A DNA stretch of 64,000 nt from Alphaproteobacteria bacterium (GTDB lineage: Bacteria; Myxococcota_A; UBA796; GCA-2862545): assembly GCA_020632955.1 (NCBI GenBank), contig JACKEO010000015.1:1-64000 (forward strand), given 5' to 3'. Numbering within the stretch: the stretch's first letter is position 1; every line of letters starts with the position of its first letter. Of this stretch, positions 1 to 7,617 are shown in pieces. Both the position numbers and the translations under genes were made by a program. The notes beneath the pieces are model-generated. The model did no database searches. It was not told where the DNA came from and saw only the letters and a list, made by a program, of their open reading frames with translations.

Positions 1-422
1 CCAAGGACGCCGTGTCGAACAGCAAGCTGCTCGACAACGTCGTCCAGGAGCTCACGCTGATCGCCGGCCAGAAGGCCGTGATCACGCGCGCCCGCAAGTC
101 GGTCGCGAACTTCAAGCTCCGCGAGAACGTGCCCATCGGCGCGCGCGTCACCCTCCGTGGCGACCGCATGTGGGACTTCTACGACCGCCTGGTGTCGGTG
201 GCCATCCCGCGTATCCGCGACTTCCGCGGCTTCAGCGCGAAGGCCTTCGATGGGCGAGGGAACTACGCCCTCGGCCTCACCGAGCAGATCATCTTTCCGG
301 AGATCGACTACGACAAGGTCTCTCGGATCAACGGCATGAACATCGCTTTCGTCACTACTGCCGAGACCGACGAGGAAGCGCGGGCACTGCTCACGAAGCT
401 GGGCTTCCCCTTCGCCAAGTGA
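1..422 (+). CDS. rplE: 50S ribosomal protein L5, 5' end cut off by the window edge
   Basis: The reading frame is open from the first bases (codons from position 3 give KDAVSNSKLLDN), so the gene begins upstream of the window; the GTG at 12 is internal. L5 binds 5S rRNA and the central protuberance of the large subunit. The visible 139 or so residues match the L5 core: NSKLLDN, LTLIAGQKAVITRARKS, FKLRENVPIG, RDFRGFS, FDGRGNY and the C-terminal EIDYDKV and TDEEARALL blocks. The next gene, rpsH, starts only 30 bases after the stop. rpsN (S14), which normally sits between rplE and rpsH, is not there. Confidence 0.97.
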   Translation, partial: KDAVSNSKLLDNVVQELTLIAGQKAVITRARKSVANFKLRENVPIGARVTLRGDRMWDFYDRLVSVAIPRIRDFRGFSAKAFDGRGNYALGLTEQIIFPEIDYDKVSRINGMNIAFVTTAETDEEARALLTKLGFPFAK

Positions 423-452
423 CCCCCCTCGATCGCACGTTGGAGCGCGTCG

Positions 453-848
453 ATGACCGATCCCATCGCTGACCTGCTGACGCGGATCCGGAATGCCCAG
501 GTTGCCGGGCATCCGAACCTCGTCATTCCCCGGTCGAAGCTCAAGCTCGAGATCGTGAAGATCCTCAAGCACGAGGGCTTCATCGAGGGCTACGTGGATG
601 ACCCCGACAAGGGTCACCAGGGCGCCATCAAGGTCTTCCTCAAGTACGACGAAGGCCAGAACGGCATCATCCGCGGCCTGCTGCGGGTGAGCAAGCCGGG
701 GCGTCGTCGCTACGTCGGCAAGACCGACATCCCCCGCGTCCGCAACGGCCTCGGGATCGCCATCCTCACCACGCCCAAGGGCGTCCTGACGGACAGTCAG
801 GCCCGCGTCGCCGGAGTCGGCGGCGAGGTCCTCTGTCACGTCTGGTGA
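453..848 (+). CDS. rpsH: 30S ribosomal protein S8
   Basis: S8 (131 residues, normal length) binds 16S rRNA helix 21 and in many bacteria also represses the spc operon by binding its mRNA. The start MTDPIADLLTRIRNAQ, the central IPRSKLKLEIVKILKHEGFI and the C-terminal block ending GVGGEVLCHVW are diagnostic. The ATG follows a TTGGAG ribosome-binding site. It is the second gene of the visible spc operon fragment, 18 bases ahead of rplF. Confidence 0.98.
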   Translation: MTDPIADLLTRIRNAQVAGHPNLVIPRSKLKLEIVKILKHEGFIEGYVDDPDKGHQGAIKVFLKYDEGQNGIIRGLLRVSKPGRRRYVGKTDIPRVRNGLGIAILTTPKGVLTDSQARVAGVGGEVLCHVW

Positions 849-866
849 TGCCAGGAGAGGTGTGAC

Positions 867-1400
867 GTGTCGCGTATCGGAAACAAGCCAGTCACCATTC
901 CCAAGGGTGTCACCATCTCGGTGGCGTCGGGCGCGGTCACGGTCAAGGGTCCCAAGGGTGAGCTCTCCGAGTCCATCCACCCCTCGATCGAGGTCGAGGT
1001 CGGCGAGGCCGAGGTCGTGTTCAAGCGCAAGTCCGAGGTCCGCACCGCGCGTGCCGCCCACGGCCTGATGCGCTCGCTCACGCAGAACATGGTCGTCGGG
1101 GTCACCGAGGGCTTCAGCCGTCGGCTCGAGGTCCAGGGCGTCGGCTACCGCGCCGACGTGCGGGGCCAGAACCTGGTGCTCAACCTGGGCTACTCCCACC
1201 TTGTCGAGTTCCCGATCCCCCAGGGGGTCCAGATCGCCGTCGACAAGGACAACAAGATCACCGTCTCCGGCATCGACAAGCAGCGGGTCGGCCAGGTGGC
1301 CGCCAACATCCGCAAGTTCCGCACGCCCGACCGCTACAAGGGCAAGGGCGTCCGGTACGAGGGTGAGACCATCCTGCTCAAGGCTGGAAAGAGCGCCTGA
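867..1400 (+). CDS. rplF: 50S ribosomal protein L6
   Basis: L6 (177 residues) sits near the factor-binding site of the large subunit. It opens MSRIGNKPVTIPKGV and has the two-fold L6 repeat, with the second half carrying LEVQGVGYRADV, LNLGYSHLV and the C-terminal RTPDRYKGKGVRYEGE. The start is GTG at 867, chosen because AGGAGAGG (853-860) lies 6 bases upstream and the protein then begins exactly at the conserved N-terminus. Order rpsH-rplF-rplR is the standard spc order. Confidence 0.98.
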   Translation: MSRIGNKPVTIPKGVTISVASGAVTVKGPKGELSESIHPSIEVEVGEAEVVFKRKSEVRTARAAHGLMRSLTQNMVVGVTEGFSRRLEVQGVGYRADVRGQNLVLNLGYSHLVEFPIPQGVQIAVDKDNKITVSGIDKQRVGQVAANIRKFRTPDRYKGKGVRYEGETILLKAGKSA

Positions 1401-1417
1401 CGCGCGAGAGGGTCGGC

Positions 1418-1783
1418 ATGAGTCACACGCATCCCAAGACCACGGCGCGCACCCGTCGCCGCAAGTACGTCCGCAAGCGGATCTCCGGCACGCCCGTGCG
1501 TCCGCGGGTCGCGGTCTTCCGGTCGGCGCGGCACATCTACGCGCAGGTCATCGACGACGAGAGCGGGCGTACGCTCGTGGCGGCGTCCACCCTGTCCCCC
1601 GAGCTCCGTGACCAGGAGTTCGAGGGCAAGAAGGCGGCCGCCGAGGCGGTGGGCAAGCTGCTCGCCGAGAAGGCGAAGGCCGCCAACATCTCCGCCGTGG
1701 TGTTCGACCGCGGTGGCTACCTGTACCACGGCCGTGTGGCCGCGCTGGCCGATGGTGCCCGCGCCGGCGGTCTCGAGTTCTGA
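1418..1783 (+). CDS. rplR: 50S ribosomal protein L18
   Basis: L18 (121 residues) binds 5S rRNA together with L5. The basic N-terminus with RTRRRKYVRKRISGTPVRPR, the RSARHIYAQVIDD segment and the C-terminal FDRGGYLYHGRVAALADGAR are the family signatures. The ATG is preceded by GAGAGG. It lies 17 bases after rplF and 26 before rpsE. Confidence 0.98.
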   Translation: MSHTHPKTTARTRRRKYVRKRISGTPVRPRVAVFRSARHIYAQVIDDESGRTLVAASTLSPELRDQEFEGKKAAAEAVGKLLAEKAKAANISAVVFDRGGYLYHGRVAALADGARAGGLEF

Positions 1784-1809
1784 CGCATCCAGGCATCCGG
1801 GAGCCTTCC

Positions 1810-2373
1810 ATGGCCAAGATGAGAAAGGGTCGCCGCGACGAGGAGGAGAGCAACCTCATCGAGAAGGTGATCTACATCAACCGCGTCGCCAAGGTCGTGA
1901 AGGGCGGTCGGCGCTTCAGCTTCTCGGCGATCGTCGTCGTCGGCACCGGGCAGGGCTCGGTGGGCGTCGGCTTCGGCAAGGCGAACGAGGTCCCCGAGGC
2001 CATCCGCAAGGGCATCGAGCGCGCCAAGAAGGCGATGATCGACGTCCCGCTGGTGGGCGGCACGGTGCCTCACGACATCCTCGGTGCCTTCGGTGCCGGT
2101 CGCGTCCTGCTCAAGCCGGCCGCACCCGGTACCGGCGTCATCGCCGGCCCCACGGTCCGCGCGATCATGGAGGCGCTCGGCGTCACCGACACCCTCTCGA
2201 AGTCGCTGCGCTCCTCCAACCCGCACAACGTCGTCCGGGCCACCTTCGATGCGCTCCGTCGCCTCGAGTCGGTCGAGCAGTACGCGGTGCGCACCGGCCA
2301 GGACCTCGAGCGCGTCCGCGCCAACTACACCGTCCACCACGAGCAGCCGGCCCACGAGCCGGGTGCGGTCTGA
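1810..2373 (+). CDS. rpsE: 30S ribosomal protein S5
   Basis: S5 (187 residues) lies at the mRNA entry side of the small subunit and affects decoding accuracy. The double-stranded RNA-binding fold is visible in EKVIYINRVAKVVKGGRRFSF, followed by VGVGFGKANEVPEAIRKGIE and the C-terminal VTDTLSKSLRSSNPHNVVRA. The last 30 or so residues form a slightly extended hydrophilic tail ending HHEQPAHEPGAV. The stop is 11 bases from rpmD. Confidence 0.98.
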   Translation: MAKMRKGRRDEEESNLIEKVIYINRVAKVVKGGRRFSFSAIVVVGTGQGSVGVGFGKANEVPEAIRKGIERAKKAMIDVPLVGGTVPHDILGAFGAGRVLLKPAAPGTGVIAGPTVRAIMEALGVTDTLSKSLRSSNPHNVVRATFDALRRLESVEQYAVRTGQDLERVRANYTVHHEQPAHEPGAV

Positions 2374-2384
2374 CGGAGGCGACC

Positions 2385-2570
2385 ATGAGCCGCATCAAGG
2401 TCACGCTCAAGCGCAGCACCATCGGTGCCACCGCCAAGCAGGTCGACAACGTCAAGGGTCTCGGACTCCGGAAGATCGGCCAGAGCCGTGAGCTCGAGAA
2501 CACCCCCGCCGTGCGCGGCATGGTGAAGCAGGTGCTTCACCTCGTCGAGTGCGAGGAGATCCAGGGATGA
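2385..2570 (+). CDS. rpmD: 50S ribosomal protein L30
   Basis: A 61-residue protein matching L30: IKVTLKRSTIGATAKQ at the start, then GLGLRKIGQSRELENTPAVRGM. The start ATG at 2385 sits after CGGAGGCGACC. Its TGA stop (2568-2570) overlaps the ATG of rplO by 4 bases (ATGA), so the two are probably translationally coupled. It keeps the spc order rpsE-rpmD-rplO. Confidence 0.97.
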   Translation: MSRIKVTLKRSTIGATAKQVDNVKGLGLRKIGQSRELENTPAVRGMVKQVLHLVECEEIQG

Positions 2571-3037
2571 GCAACGAACTCGCGAGCCTCGCTCCCAACC
2601 CCGGCTCCACGAAGGCGCGCAAGCGCGTCGGTCGTGGCGAGGGCTCGGGCAAGGGCACCACGGCGGGCCGTGGCACCAAGGGCGACAAGTCCCGCGGTGG
2701 CTACAAGCGTCGTCCCCAGTTCGAGGGCGGCCAGACCCCGCTGATGCGGCGTCTGCCGAAGGTCGGCTTCACCAACGTGTTCGCCAAGGACTTCGAGGTG
2801 CTCAACGTCGAGCAGCTCGAGCGCCTGGCGGCCGGCACGGTGGTCACGGCCGAGCTCCTCAAGGCCGAGGGCATCATCAGCCGCATCGGCAAGAACGGCG
2901 TGAAGCTGCTCGGCCGTGGTGAGATCGGCGTCGCCCTGCAGATCCGCCTTGCCAAGGTGTCCGCCGGTGCGAAGGAGAAGATCCTCGCGGCCGGGGGTTC
3001 GGTCGACGAGAGCCTCTCTTCGTCCGAAGAGGGCTGA
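2567..3037 (+). CDS. rplO: 50S ribosomal protein L15
   Basis: L15 (156 residues) is an assembly protein of the large subunit. ELASLAPNPGSTKARKRVGRG, the Gly/Lys-rich GKGTTAGRGTKGDKSRGGY segment and FEGGQTPLMRRLPKVGF are the L15 signatures. ATG 2567 is preferred over an in-frame ATG at 2549 because it overlaps the rpmD stop as ATGA and has GAGGAG (2552-2557) upstream. The C-terminus ends in a short acidic/Ser-rich tail (SLSSSEEG). Confidence 0.97.
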   Translation: MSNELASLAPNPGSTKARKRVGRGEGSGKGTTAGRGTKGDKSRGGYKRRPQFEGGQTPLMRRLPKVGFTNVFAKDFEVLNVEQLERLAAGTVVTAELLKAEGIISRIGKNGVKLLGRGEIGVALQIRLAKVSAGAKEKILAAGGSVDESLSSSEEG

Positions 3038-3048
3038 TCCTCCCGCCC

Positions 3049-3129
3049 GCCGGTGCCGCGGTCCCGCTGCACGCACCGGCCGGCTAGAGCAGGAGGGTCG
3101 TCGGCGACGAGGGTCCCGATAGGGGACCC
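3049..3129 (+). promoter_or_regulatory. two hairpins between rplO and secY
   Basis: The 112-base rplO-secY gap contains two perfect inverted repeats. One has an 8-bp stem GCCGGTGC/GCACCGGC (3049-3056 and 3073-3080, 16-base loop). The other has a 7-bp stem GGGTCCC/GGGACCC (3111-3117 and 3123-3129, loop GATAG) and ends 20 bases before the secY GTG. Neither is followed by T residues. They could be attenuators or mRNA processing/stability elements that set SecY output against the ribosomal proteins; this is inference from structure only. Confidence 0.4.
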
Positions 3130-3149
3130 CGCGAACATCCGGAGCGCGC

Positions 3150-4502
3150 GTGGCGAACATCATCAGCGACATCTGGTCGATGGAGGACCTGCGCAAGCGG
3201 GTCCTGTTCACGCTGGGGATGCTCGGCGTCTACCGGCTCGGCATCTTCGTGCCGGCCCCCGGCATCGACCGCACCGCGCTCGCGCAGTGGTTCAACCAGC
3301 AGTCGAACACGCTGTTCGGGCTGTACAACATGTTCTCCGGCGGGGCGCTGACGCAGTTCAGCGTCTTCGTCCTGGGGATCATGCCGTACATCACGGCGTC
3401 GATCATCATGCAGCTCCTCGCCGAGATGGAGCCGCGGCTCAAGCGCCTCAAGGACGAGGGGCAGACGGGCCGGAACAAGATCACGCAGTACACGCGCTAC
3501 CTCACGATCGTGATCGCGGTGGTGCAGAGCTTCTTCATCGCCGTCGGCCTCGAGCAGATGACGGTGGGCGCCACCTCGGTGGTGATCGAGCCCGGCTGGG
3601 GCTTCCGCGCGATGACCGCGCTGACGATGACGGCCGGCGCCTGCTTCGTGATGTGGCTGGGCGAGCAGATGACGGAGAGGGGCATCGGCAACGGCGCCTC
3701 CATCATCATCACGGCGGGCATCATCGCGGGCATGCCGGCGGGCGCCTTCCAGCTGTTCACGCTCATCCAGAAGGGCCAGCTCAACCTGCTCCAGGTCACG
3801 CTGCTGCTCGTCTTCATGTTCGTGGTGATCTACGGCATCGTCTTCGTGGAGCGCGGCCAGCGTCGCATCCCGCTGCGGCACGCCAAGCGCATCATGGGCC
3901 GCACGGTCTACGAGGGCGAGACCACCTACCTGCCGCTGAAGGTGAACACCGCCGGGGTCATCCCGCCGATCTTCGCGTCGTCGCTGCTGATGTTCCCCAG
4001 CACCATGGCCTCGTTCGCGGACTGGGCGGTGCTGCAGTGGCTCAGCAATGCCTTCTACCCGGGGCGGTGGCTCTACAACGCCACCTACGCCGTGCTGATC
4101 GTGTTCTTCGCCTTCTTCTACACGGCGATCCAGTTCAACCCCGAGGACGTGGCCGACAACCTCAAGAAGCAGGGTGGCTTCATCCCGCGGGTGCGGCCCG
4201 GTCGCGAGACGGCGGCCTACATCGACTGGCTCCTCACGCGGCTCACGGCGGGCGGCGCGGTCTACCTGGCCGCGATCTGCATCCTGCCCACGATCCTCGT
4301 CTCGGACTTCAACGTGCCCTTCTACTTCGGGGGCACCGGGCTGCTGATCCTCGTCGGCGTGTCGCTCGACACCGTCGGCCAGGTGCAGGCCAAGCTCGCC
4401 ACCAAGCACTACAGCAGCCTCGGCACCTCCACCCAGGGGCCGGGCGGTCGGGTGCGCAACCGTCGTCGGCGCCTGGGAGGCCAGGGCGACTTCTTCGGGT
4501 GA
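3150..4502 (+). CDS. secY: protein translocase subunit SecY
   Basis: SecY (450 residues) is the ten-helix pore of the Sec translocon in the inner membrane. Family blocks are clear: DLRKRVLFTLGMLGVYRLG at the start, VFVLGIMPYITASIIMQLL, the cytoplasmic loop ITQYTRYLTIVIAVVQS, GIGNGASIIITAGI, PLKVNTAGVIPPIFASS and the last helix region FYFGGTGLLILVGVSLDT. The GTG at 3150 follows GGAG (3141-3144). As usual it closes the spc operon. The next gene is rpsM; the common adk-map-infA-rpmJ block is absent. secG is also in this window (7618). Confidence 0.98.
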   Translation: MANIISDIWSMEDLRKRVLFTLGMLGVYRLGIFVPAPGIDRTALAQWFNQQSNTLFGLYNMFSGGALTQFSVFVLGIMPYITASIIMQLLAEMEPRLKRLKDEGQTGRNKITQYTRYLTIVIAVVQSFFIAVGLEQMTVGATSVVIEPGWGFRAMTALTMTAGACFVMWLGEQMTERGIGNGASIIITAGIIAGMPAGAFQLFTLIQKGQLNLLQVTLLLVFMFVVIYGIVFVERGQRRIPLRHAKRIMGRTVYEGETTYLPLKVNTAGVIPPIFASSLLMFPSTMASFADWAVLQWLSNAFYPGRWLYNATYAVLIVFFAFFYTAIQFNPEDVADNLKKQGGFIPRVRPGRETAAYIDWLLTRLTAGGAVYLAAICILPTILVSDFNVPFYFGGTGLLILVGVSLDTVGQVQAKLATKHYSSLGTSTQGPGGRVRNRRRRLGGQGDFFG

Positions 4503-4526
4503 GGCGCAGGAACCGCGTCGCCGGAC

Positions 4527-4553
4527 TTGATCCGGTGACACGGATCGTATAAG
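4527..4553 (+). promoter_or_regulatory. promoter-like element with inverted repeat before rpsM
   Basis: In the 166-base secY-rpsM gap, TTGATC (4527-4532) and TATAAG (4548-4553) resemble -35 and -10 hexamers, though the 15-base spacer is short. The spacer area is a perfect inverted repeat, GATCCG-GTGACA-CGGATC (4529-4546), overlapping the -35. This could be an operator over an internal promoter for the alpha operon, or an RNA hairpin. It is one of the most AT-rich spots of the region. No experimental support can be inferred. Confidence 0.4.
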
Positions 4554-4586
4554 CGCCGCTGGTCGTTCGACGCCTTCCCAGCGTGA

Positions 4587-4602
4587 GCCGCATCGGTGCG
4601 GC
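4587..4602 (+). promoter_or_regulatory. stem-loop in the rpsM leader
   Basis: GCCGCA-TCGG-TGCGGC forms a perfect 6-bp stem with a stable-type UCGG-like tetraloop, about 65 bases before the rpsM start. A further short repeat, CCCC-GACTC-GGGG, follows close to the ribosome-binding site. In other bacteria the alpha operon leader is where S4 or S13 regulate translation. S4 is not encoded in this operon, so the regulator, if any, is unknown. Confidence 0.35.
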
Positions 4603-4668
4603 CTCTTCGGCAGGGCAGGCAGGAACCGGACGCGGGAACCCCGACTCGGGGCCGCACGAGAGGATCTC

Positions 4669-5037
4669 TTGGCACGTATCGAAGGCGTCGACCTCGACGG
4701 CAGGAAGCCGGTCTGGATCGCGCTCACCTACATCTACGGGATCGGGCAGACCACGGCGAAGAAGATCGTCGAGGAGGCCCAGGTCGACGGCTCCCTGCGG
4801 CTGTCGCAGCTGACCGATCACGAGGTCGCCCGCATTCGCGAGATCATCACCGCGAAGTACCGGGTGGAGGGCGAGCTCCGCAAGGAGGTCGCCATGAACA
4901 TCAAGCGCCTCATCGATCTGGGCACCTACCGCGGTCTCCGTCACCGTCGTGGTCTCCCGGTCCGTGGCCAGCGCTCCCACACCAACGCACGCACCCGCAA
5001 GGGCCCGCGCAAGCCCGTCGCCGGCAAGAAGCGCTGA
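4669..5037 (+). CDS. rpsM: 30S ribosomal protein S13
   Basis: S13 (122 residues) sits in the small-subunit head and contacts the P-site tRNA and L5. ARIEGVDLDGRKPVWIALTYIYGIG is the conserved start. RLIDLGTYRGLRHRRGLPVRGQ and HTNARTRKGPRK are the conserved C-terminal RNA-binding part. The start is a rare TTG at 4669, fixed by GAGAGGA (4658-4664) and by the conserved N-terminus; no ATG or GTG fits. It opens the alpha operon here. Confidence 0.97.
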   Translation: MARIEGVDLDGRKPVWIALTYIYGIGQTTAKKIVEEAQVDGSLRLSQLTDHEVARIREIITAKYRVEGELRKEVAMNIKRLIDLGTYRGLRHRRGLPVRGQRSHTNARTRKGPRKPVAGKKR

Positions 5038-5055
5038 GTCCAGAGGAACGCACCC

Positions 5056-5442
5056 ATGGCCACCCGCAAGACCCAGAAGAAGAAGGTCAGGAAGAACGTC
5101 CCCTCGGGGGTCGCGCACATCCAGGCCACCTTCAACAACACCATCGTCACCGTCACCGATCCCGCCGGCAACACCGTCGCGTGGAGCGCTGCCGGCGTCC
5201 TCGGCTTCAAGGGCTCCCGCAAGAGCACGCCCTTCGCGGCGCAGCTCGTGGCCGAGGATGCCTGCCGCAAGGCGATGGAGCACGGCGTGAAGGCCGTCGG
5301 CGTCTACGTGAAGGGGCCCGGCACGGGTCGCGAGTCGGCGCTGCGCGCCATCGCGAACTCGGGGCTCAAGATCACGCTGATCCGCGACGTCACCCCGATC
5401 GCCCACAACGGCTGCCGCCCGCCCAAGAAGCGGCGCGTCTGA
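5056..5442 (+). CDS. rpsK: 30S ribosomal protein S11
   Basis: S11 (128 residues) forms part of the platform of the small subunit. GVAHIQATFNNTIVTVTD, GFKGSRKSTPFAAQ and RDVTPIAHNGCRPPKKRRV are diagnostic. The ATG follows AGAGGA. rpsD (S4) normally comes between rpsK and rpoA; here a 118-base gap leads straight to rpoA, and that gap contains only a GCGGCG/CGCCGC repeat (5463-5476) and no reading frame resembling S4. Confidence 0.98.
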   Translation: MATRKTQKKKVRKNVPSGVAHIQATFNNTIVTVTDPAGNTVAWSAAGVLGFKGSRKSTPFAAQLVAEDACRKAMEHGVKAVGVYVKGPGTGRESALRAIANSGLKITLIRDVTPIAHNGCRPPKKRRV

Positions 5443-5560
5443 TCCGTCAGCCCCCGGTGCCCGCGGCGCCCGCCGCGAGCGCCACGACCCACCGTCCCCC
5501 CTCGCTCTTGCCTCGTGGAGCCGGACCCCGTGCCGTGCAGAAGAGGCAGCTGGAGACGTG

Positions 5561-6574
5561 ATGAGCATGGATGAGCAGGTGTTCGGCAACTGGCGCAGCC
5601 TGATGAAGGCGCGTCGCGTCGAGCGCGACCACAAGTCGAACGACTCCTACGGGAAGTTCGTGATCCGCCCCCTCGAGCGTGGCTTCGGCACCACGATCGG
5701 CAACGCGCTCCGCCGCGTCCTGCTGTCGTCGCTCCAGGGCGCCGCCGTCACCGCGATCAAGATCGAGGGTGTCGAGCACGAGTTCAGCTACATCCCGGGC
5801 ATCGTCGAGGACGTCACCGACATCATCCTCAACATCAAGGGCGTCCTGCTGCGCACCTCGGCCCTCGAGGCGGTCACCGGCCACCTCAAGGTCACCGGCA
5901 AGGCGGGCGAGACCACCGTGGTCACGGCGGGCGACATCACCTTCGACGCGGCCTGCGAGATCCTCAACCCGGATCACGCCATCGCCACGATCACCGAGGG
6001 CGTCACCTTCGAGGCCGACCTCACGGTGAAGATGGGCAAGGGCTACGTCCCGTCCGCCCAGAACAAGGACGAGGAGGCGCCCCTCGGCACGATCGCCGTC
6101 GACGCCATCTTCAGCCCGATCAAGCGCGTCCGCTACACGGTCACCAACGCGCGCGTCGGCAACCGCACCGACTACGACCGTCTCACCCTCGAGGTGTGGA
6201 CCGACGGTTCCGTGCTCCCCGAGGACGCGGTGGCCTACGCCGCCAAGATCCTCAAGGAGCAGCTCCAGGTCTTCATCAACTTCGCCGAGGAGGAGGAGCC
6301 CGAGCAGGAGGCCACCGAGGAGGAGGAGCAGGAGTTCAACGAGAACCTGTTCAAGCGCGTCGACGAGCTCGAGCTCTCCGTGCGCTCCCAGAACTGCCTC
6401 CAGAACGCCGGCATCGAGTACATCTACCAGCTGGTGGAGCGCACCGAGGCCGAGATGCTGAAGACCAAGAACTTCGGCCGCAAGTCGCTGAACGAGATCA
6501 AGGAGATCCTCGCGGATCTCGGCCTGTCGCTCGGGATGAAGCTGCACAACTTCCCCAAGCACAAGCTCGGCTGA
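5561..6574 (+). CDS. rpoA: DNA-directed RNA polymerase subunit alpha
   Basis: About 337 residues, normal for RpoA. The N-terminal assembly domain shows ERGFGTTIGNALRRVLLSSL and EFSYIPGIVEDVTDIILNIK. An acidic linker (EEEEPEQEATEEEEQEF) leads to the C-terminal domain with LFKRVDELELSVRSQNCL and NFGRKSLNEIKEIL, which contacts UP elements and activators. Possible starts are GTG 5558, ATG 5561 and ATG 5567; CTGGAGA (5550-5556) fits 5561 or 5567. The gene follows rpsK without rpsD and precedes rplQ by 10 bases. Confidence 0.97.
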   Translation: MSMDEQVFGNWRSLMKARRVERDHKSNDSYGKFVIRPLERGFGTTIGNALRRVLLSSLQGAAVTAIKIEGVEHEFSYIPGIVEDVTDIILNIKGVLLRTSALEAVTGHLKVTGKAGETTVVTAGDITFDAACEILNPDHAIATITEGVTFEADLTVKMGKGYVPSAQNKDEEAPLGTIAVDAIFSPIKRVRYTVTNARVGNRTDYDRLTLEVWTDGSVLPEDAVAYAAKILKEQLQVFINFAEEEEPEQEATEEEEQEFNENLFKRVDELELSVRSQNCLQNAGIEYIYQLVERTEAEMLKTKNFGRKSLNEIKEILADLGLSLGMKLHNFPKHKLG

Positions 6575-6584
6575 GGAGGCTTCG

Positions 6585-7055
6585 ATGCGTCACCGCAAGG
6601 CCGGGCGGAAGCTCGGCATGAACTCGCCGCAGCGGAAGTCCCTCTTCCGCAACATGGTCACCTCGCTGGTGCTCCATGGGCGCATCCACACCACCGAGGC
6701 GCGGGCCAAGGAGCTCAAGCGCTTCGCCGACCGTGTCATCTCGATCGCCAAGCGCGCGCCCAGCGCCGCGGCCATCGAGGCGCTCTCGGGCGACGAGGCC
6801 CGTGCGGCGGCGGCCCAGCGCGTGCATGCCATCCGGCGTGCCCGCATCTGGCTCAACGACCGCACCGCCCTCGACAAGCTCTTCGCCGAGGTGGCGCCGG
6901 GCTTCGCCGAGCGTCCGGGTGGCTACACGCGCGTCGTGAAGTCCTCCTTCCGCGGCGGCGACAACGCGCCGATGGCGATCATCGAGCTCGTCGGCACCTC
7001 GCAGCGCGAGGCCGAGGGCACCGGTGAGGCGGCCCAGGCGGCTGCCGAGGAGTGA
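6585..7055 (+). CDS. rplQ: 50S ribosomal protein L17
   Basis: L17 begins MRHRKAGRKLGMNSPQRKSLFRNMVTSLV and has ARAKELKRFADRVISIAKR, both diagnostic. At 156 residues it is longer than the roughly 120-130 of many bacteria, because of an Ala/Glu-rich tail after the conserved ELVG. GAGGAGG (6573-6579) precedes the ATG. It ends the alpha operon. Confidence 0.97.
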   Translation: MRHRKAGRKLGMNSPQRKSLFRNMVTSLVLHGRIHTTEARAKELKRFADRVISIAKRAPSAAAIEALSGDEARAAAAQRVHAIRRARIWLNDRTALDKLFAEVAPGFAERPGGYTRVVKSSFRGGDNAPMAIIELVGTSQREAEGTGEAAQAAAEE

Positions 7056-7109
7056 GCGCTCCCGGCGGTCCGCCGCCTGCGGCGTTAGACCCCGGGAACG
7101 TCGGACCCA

Positions 7110-7129
7110 CCCCCTCCACGTGGCGGGGG
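7110..7129. promoter_or_regulatory. 20-bp near-perfect palindrome upstream of the Fur-family gene
   Basis: CCCCC-T-CCACGTGG-C-GGGGG is symmetric except for one base pair, with CCACGTGG at the centre. It ends 5 bases before the purine-rich ribosome-binding region (7135-7145) and 17 bases before the GTG of the regulator. It does not look like a classical AT-rich Fur box. It could be an operator for autoregulation or a leader hairpin. Confidence 0.3.
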
Positions 7130-7146
7130 CGGGACGGGGAGGGGAC

Positions 7147-7605
7147 GTGACCTCCACACAGACCCAGCTCGCGCGCTTCCGCGCCCTCCTCTCGAAGGAG
7201 GGCCTGAAGCTCACGTCGCAGCGCAAGGTCATCGCCGACGTCTTCTTCACCGGCGCCAAGCACCAGTCGCTCCTCGAGCTGCTGGAGCAGGCCAAGGTCA
7301 AGCAGAAGTCCATCGGCTACGCCACGGTCTACCGCACGATGCGGCTGCTCACCGAGGGTGGCCTGGCGGTGGAGCACAAGTTCGGCGAGAACCAGGCGCG
7401 GTACGAGCCCGTCCACGACGGCGAGCACCACGACCACCTGATCTGCCTCGACTGCGGCGCCATCGTCGAGTTCGAGGACCCGATGATCGAGCAGCGCCAG
7501 GACCGCATGGCCGCCGACCGCGGCTTCGAGGTGGTGAGCCACCGCCACGAGGTCTACGTGCGCTGCCTGCCCGGCCAGTGCCGGCGCGACGCCGCCGCAT
7601 CCTGA
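7147..7605 (+). CDS. Fur-family metal-responsive transcriptional regulator
   Basis: 152 residues from the GTG at 7147, which has GGGGAGGGGA upstream; longer in-frame starts would run into the rplQ end without an N-terminal match. The winged-helix domain shows LTSQRKVIADVFF and the recognition-helix block GYATVYRTMRLL. The metal-binding dimerisation domain has HHDH at 94-97 and CLDC at 100-103, then the C-terminal HRHEVYVRC and GQC. In Fur, Zur and PerR these residues bind a structural zinc and the regulatory metal. Which metal or peroxide signal it senses cannot be told. Its place between rplQ and secG gives no target hint. Confidence 0.9.
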   Translation: MTSTQTQLARFRALLSKEGLKLTSQRKVIADVFFTGAKHQSLLELLEQAKVKQKSIGYATVYRTMRLLTEGGLAVEHKFGENQARYEPVHDGEHHDHLICLDCGAIVEFEDPMIEQRQDRMAADRGFEVVSHRHEVYVRCLPGQCRRDAAAS

Positions 7606-7617
7606 TCTGGAGACCCG

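Noticed and set aside
4503..4668. Hidden rpmJ or infA between secY and rpsM
   Set aside because: No frame on the plus strand gives the rpmJ pattern (MKVRxSVKxxC..C) or an infA-like sequence; the gap is too short for infA.
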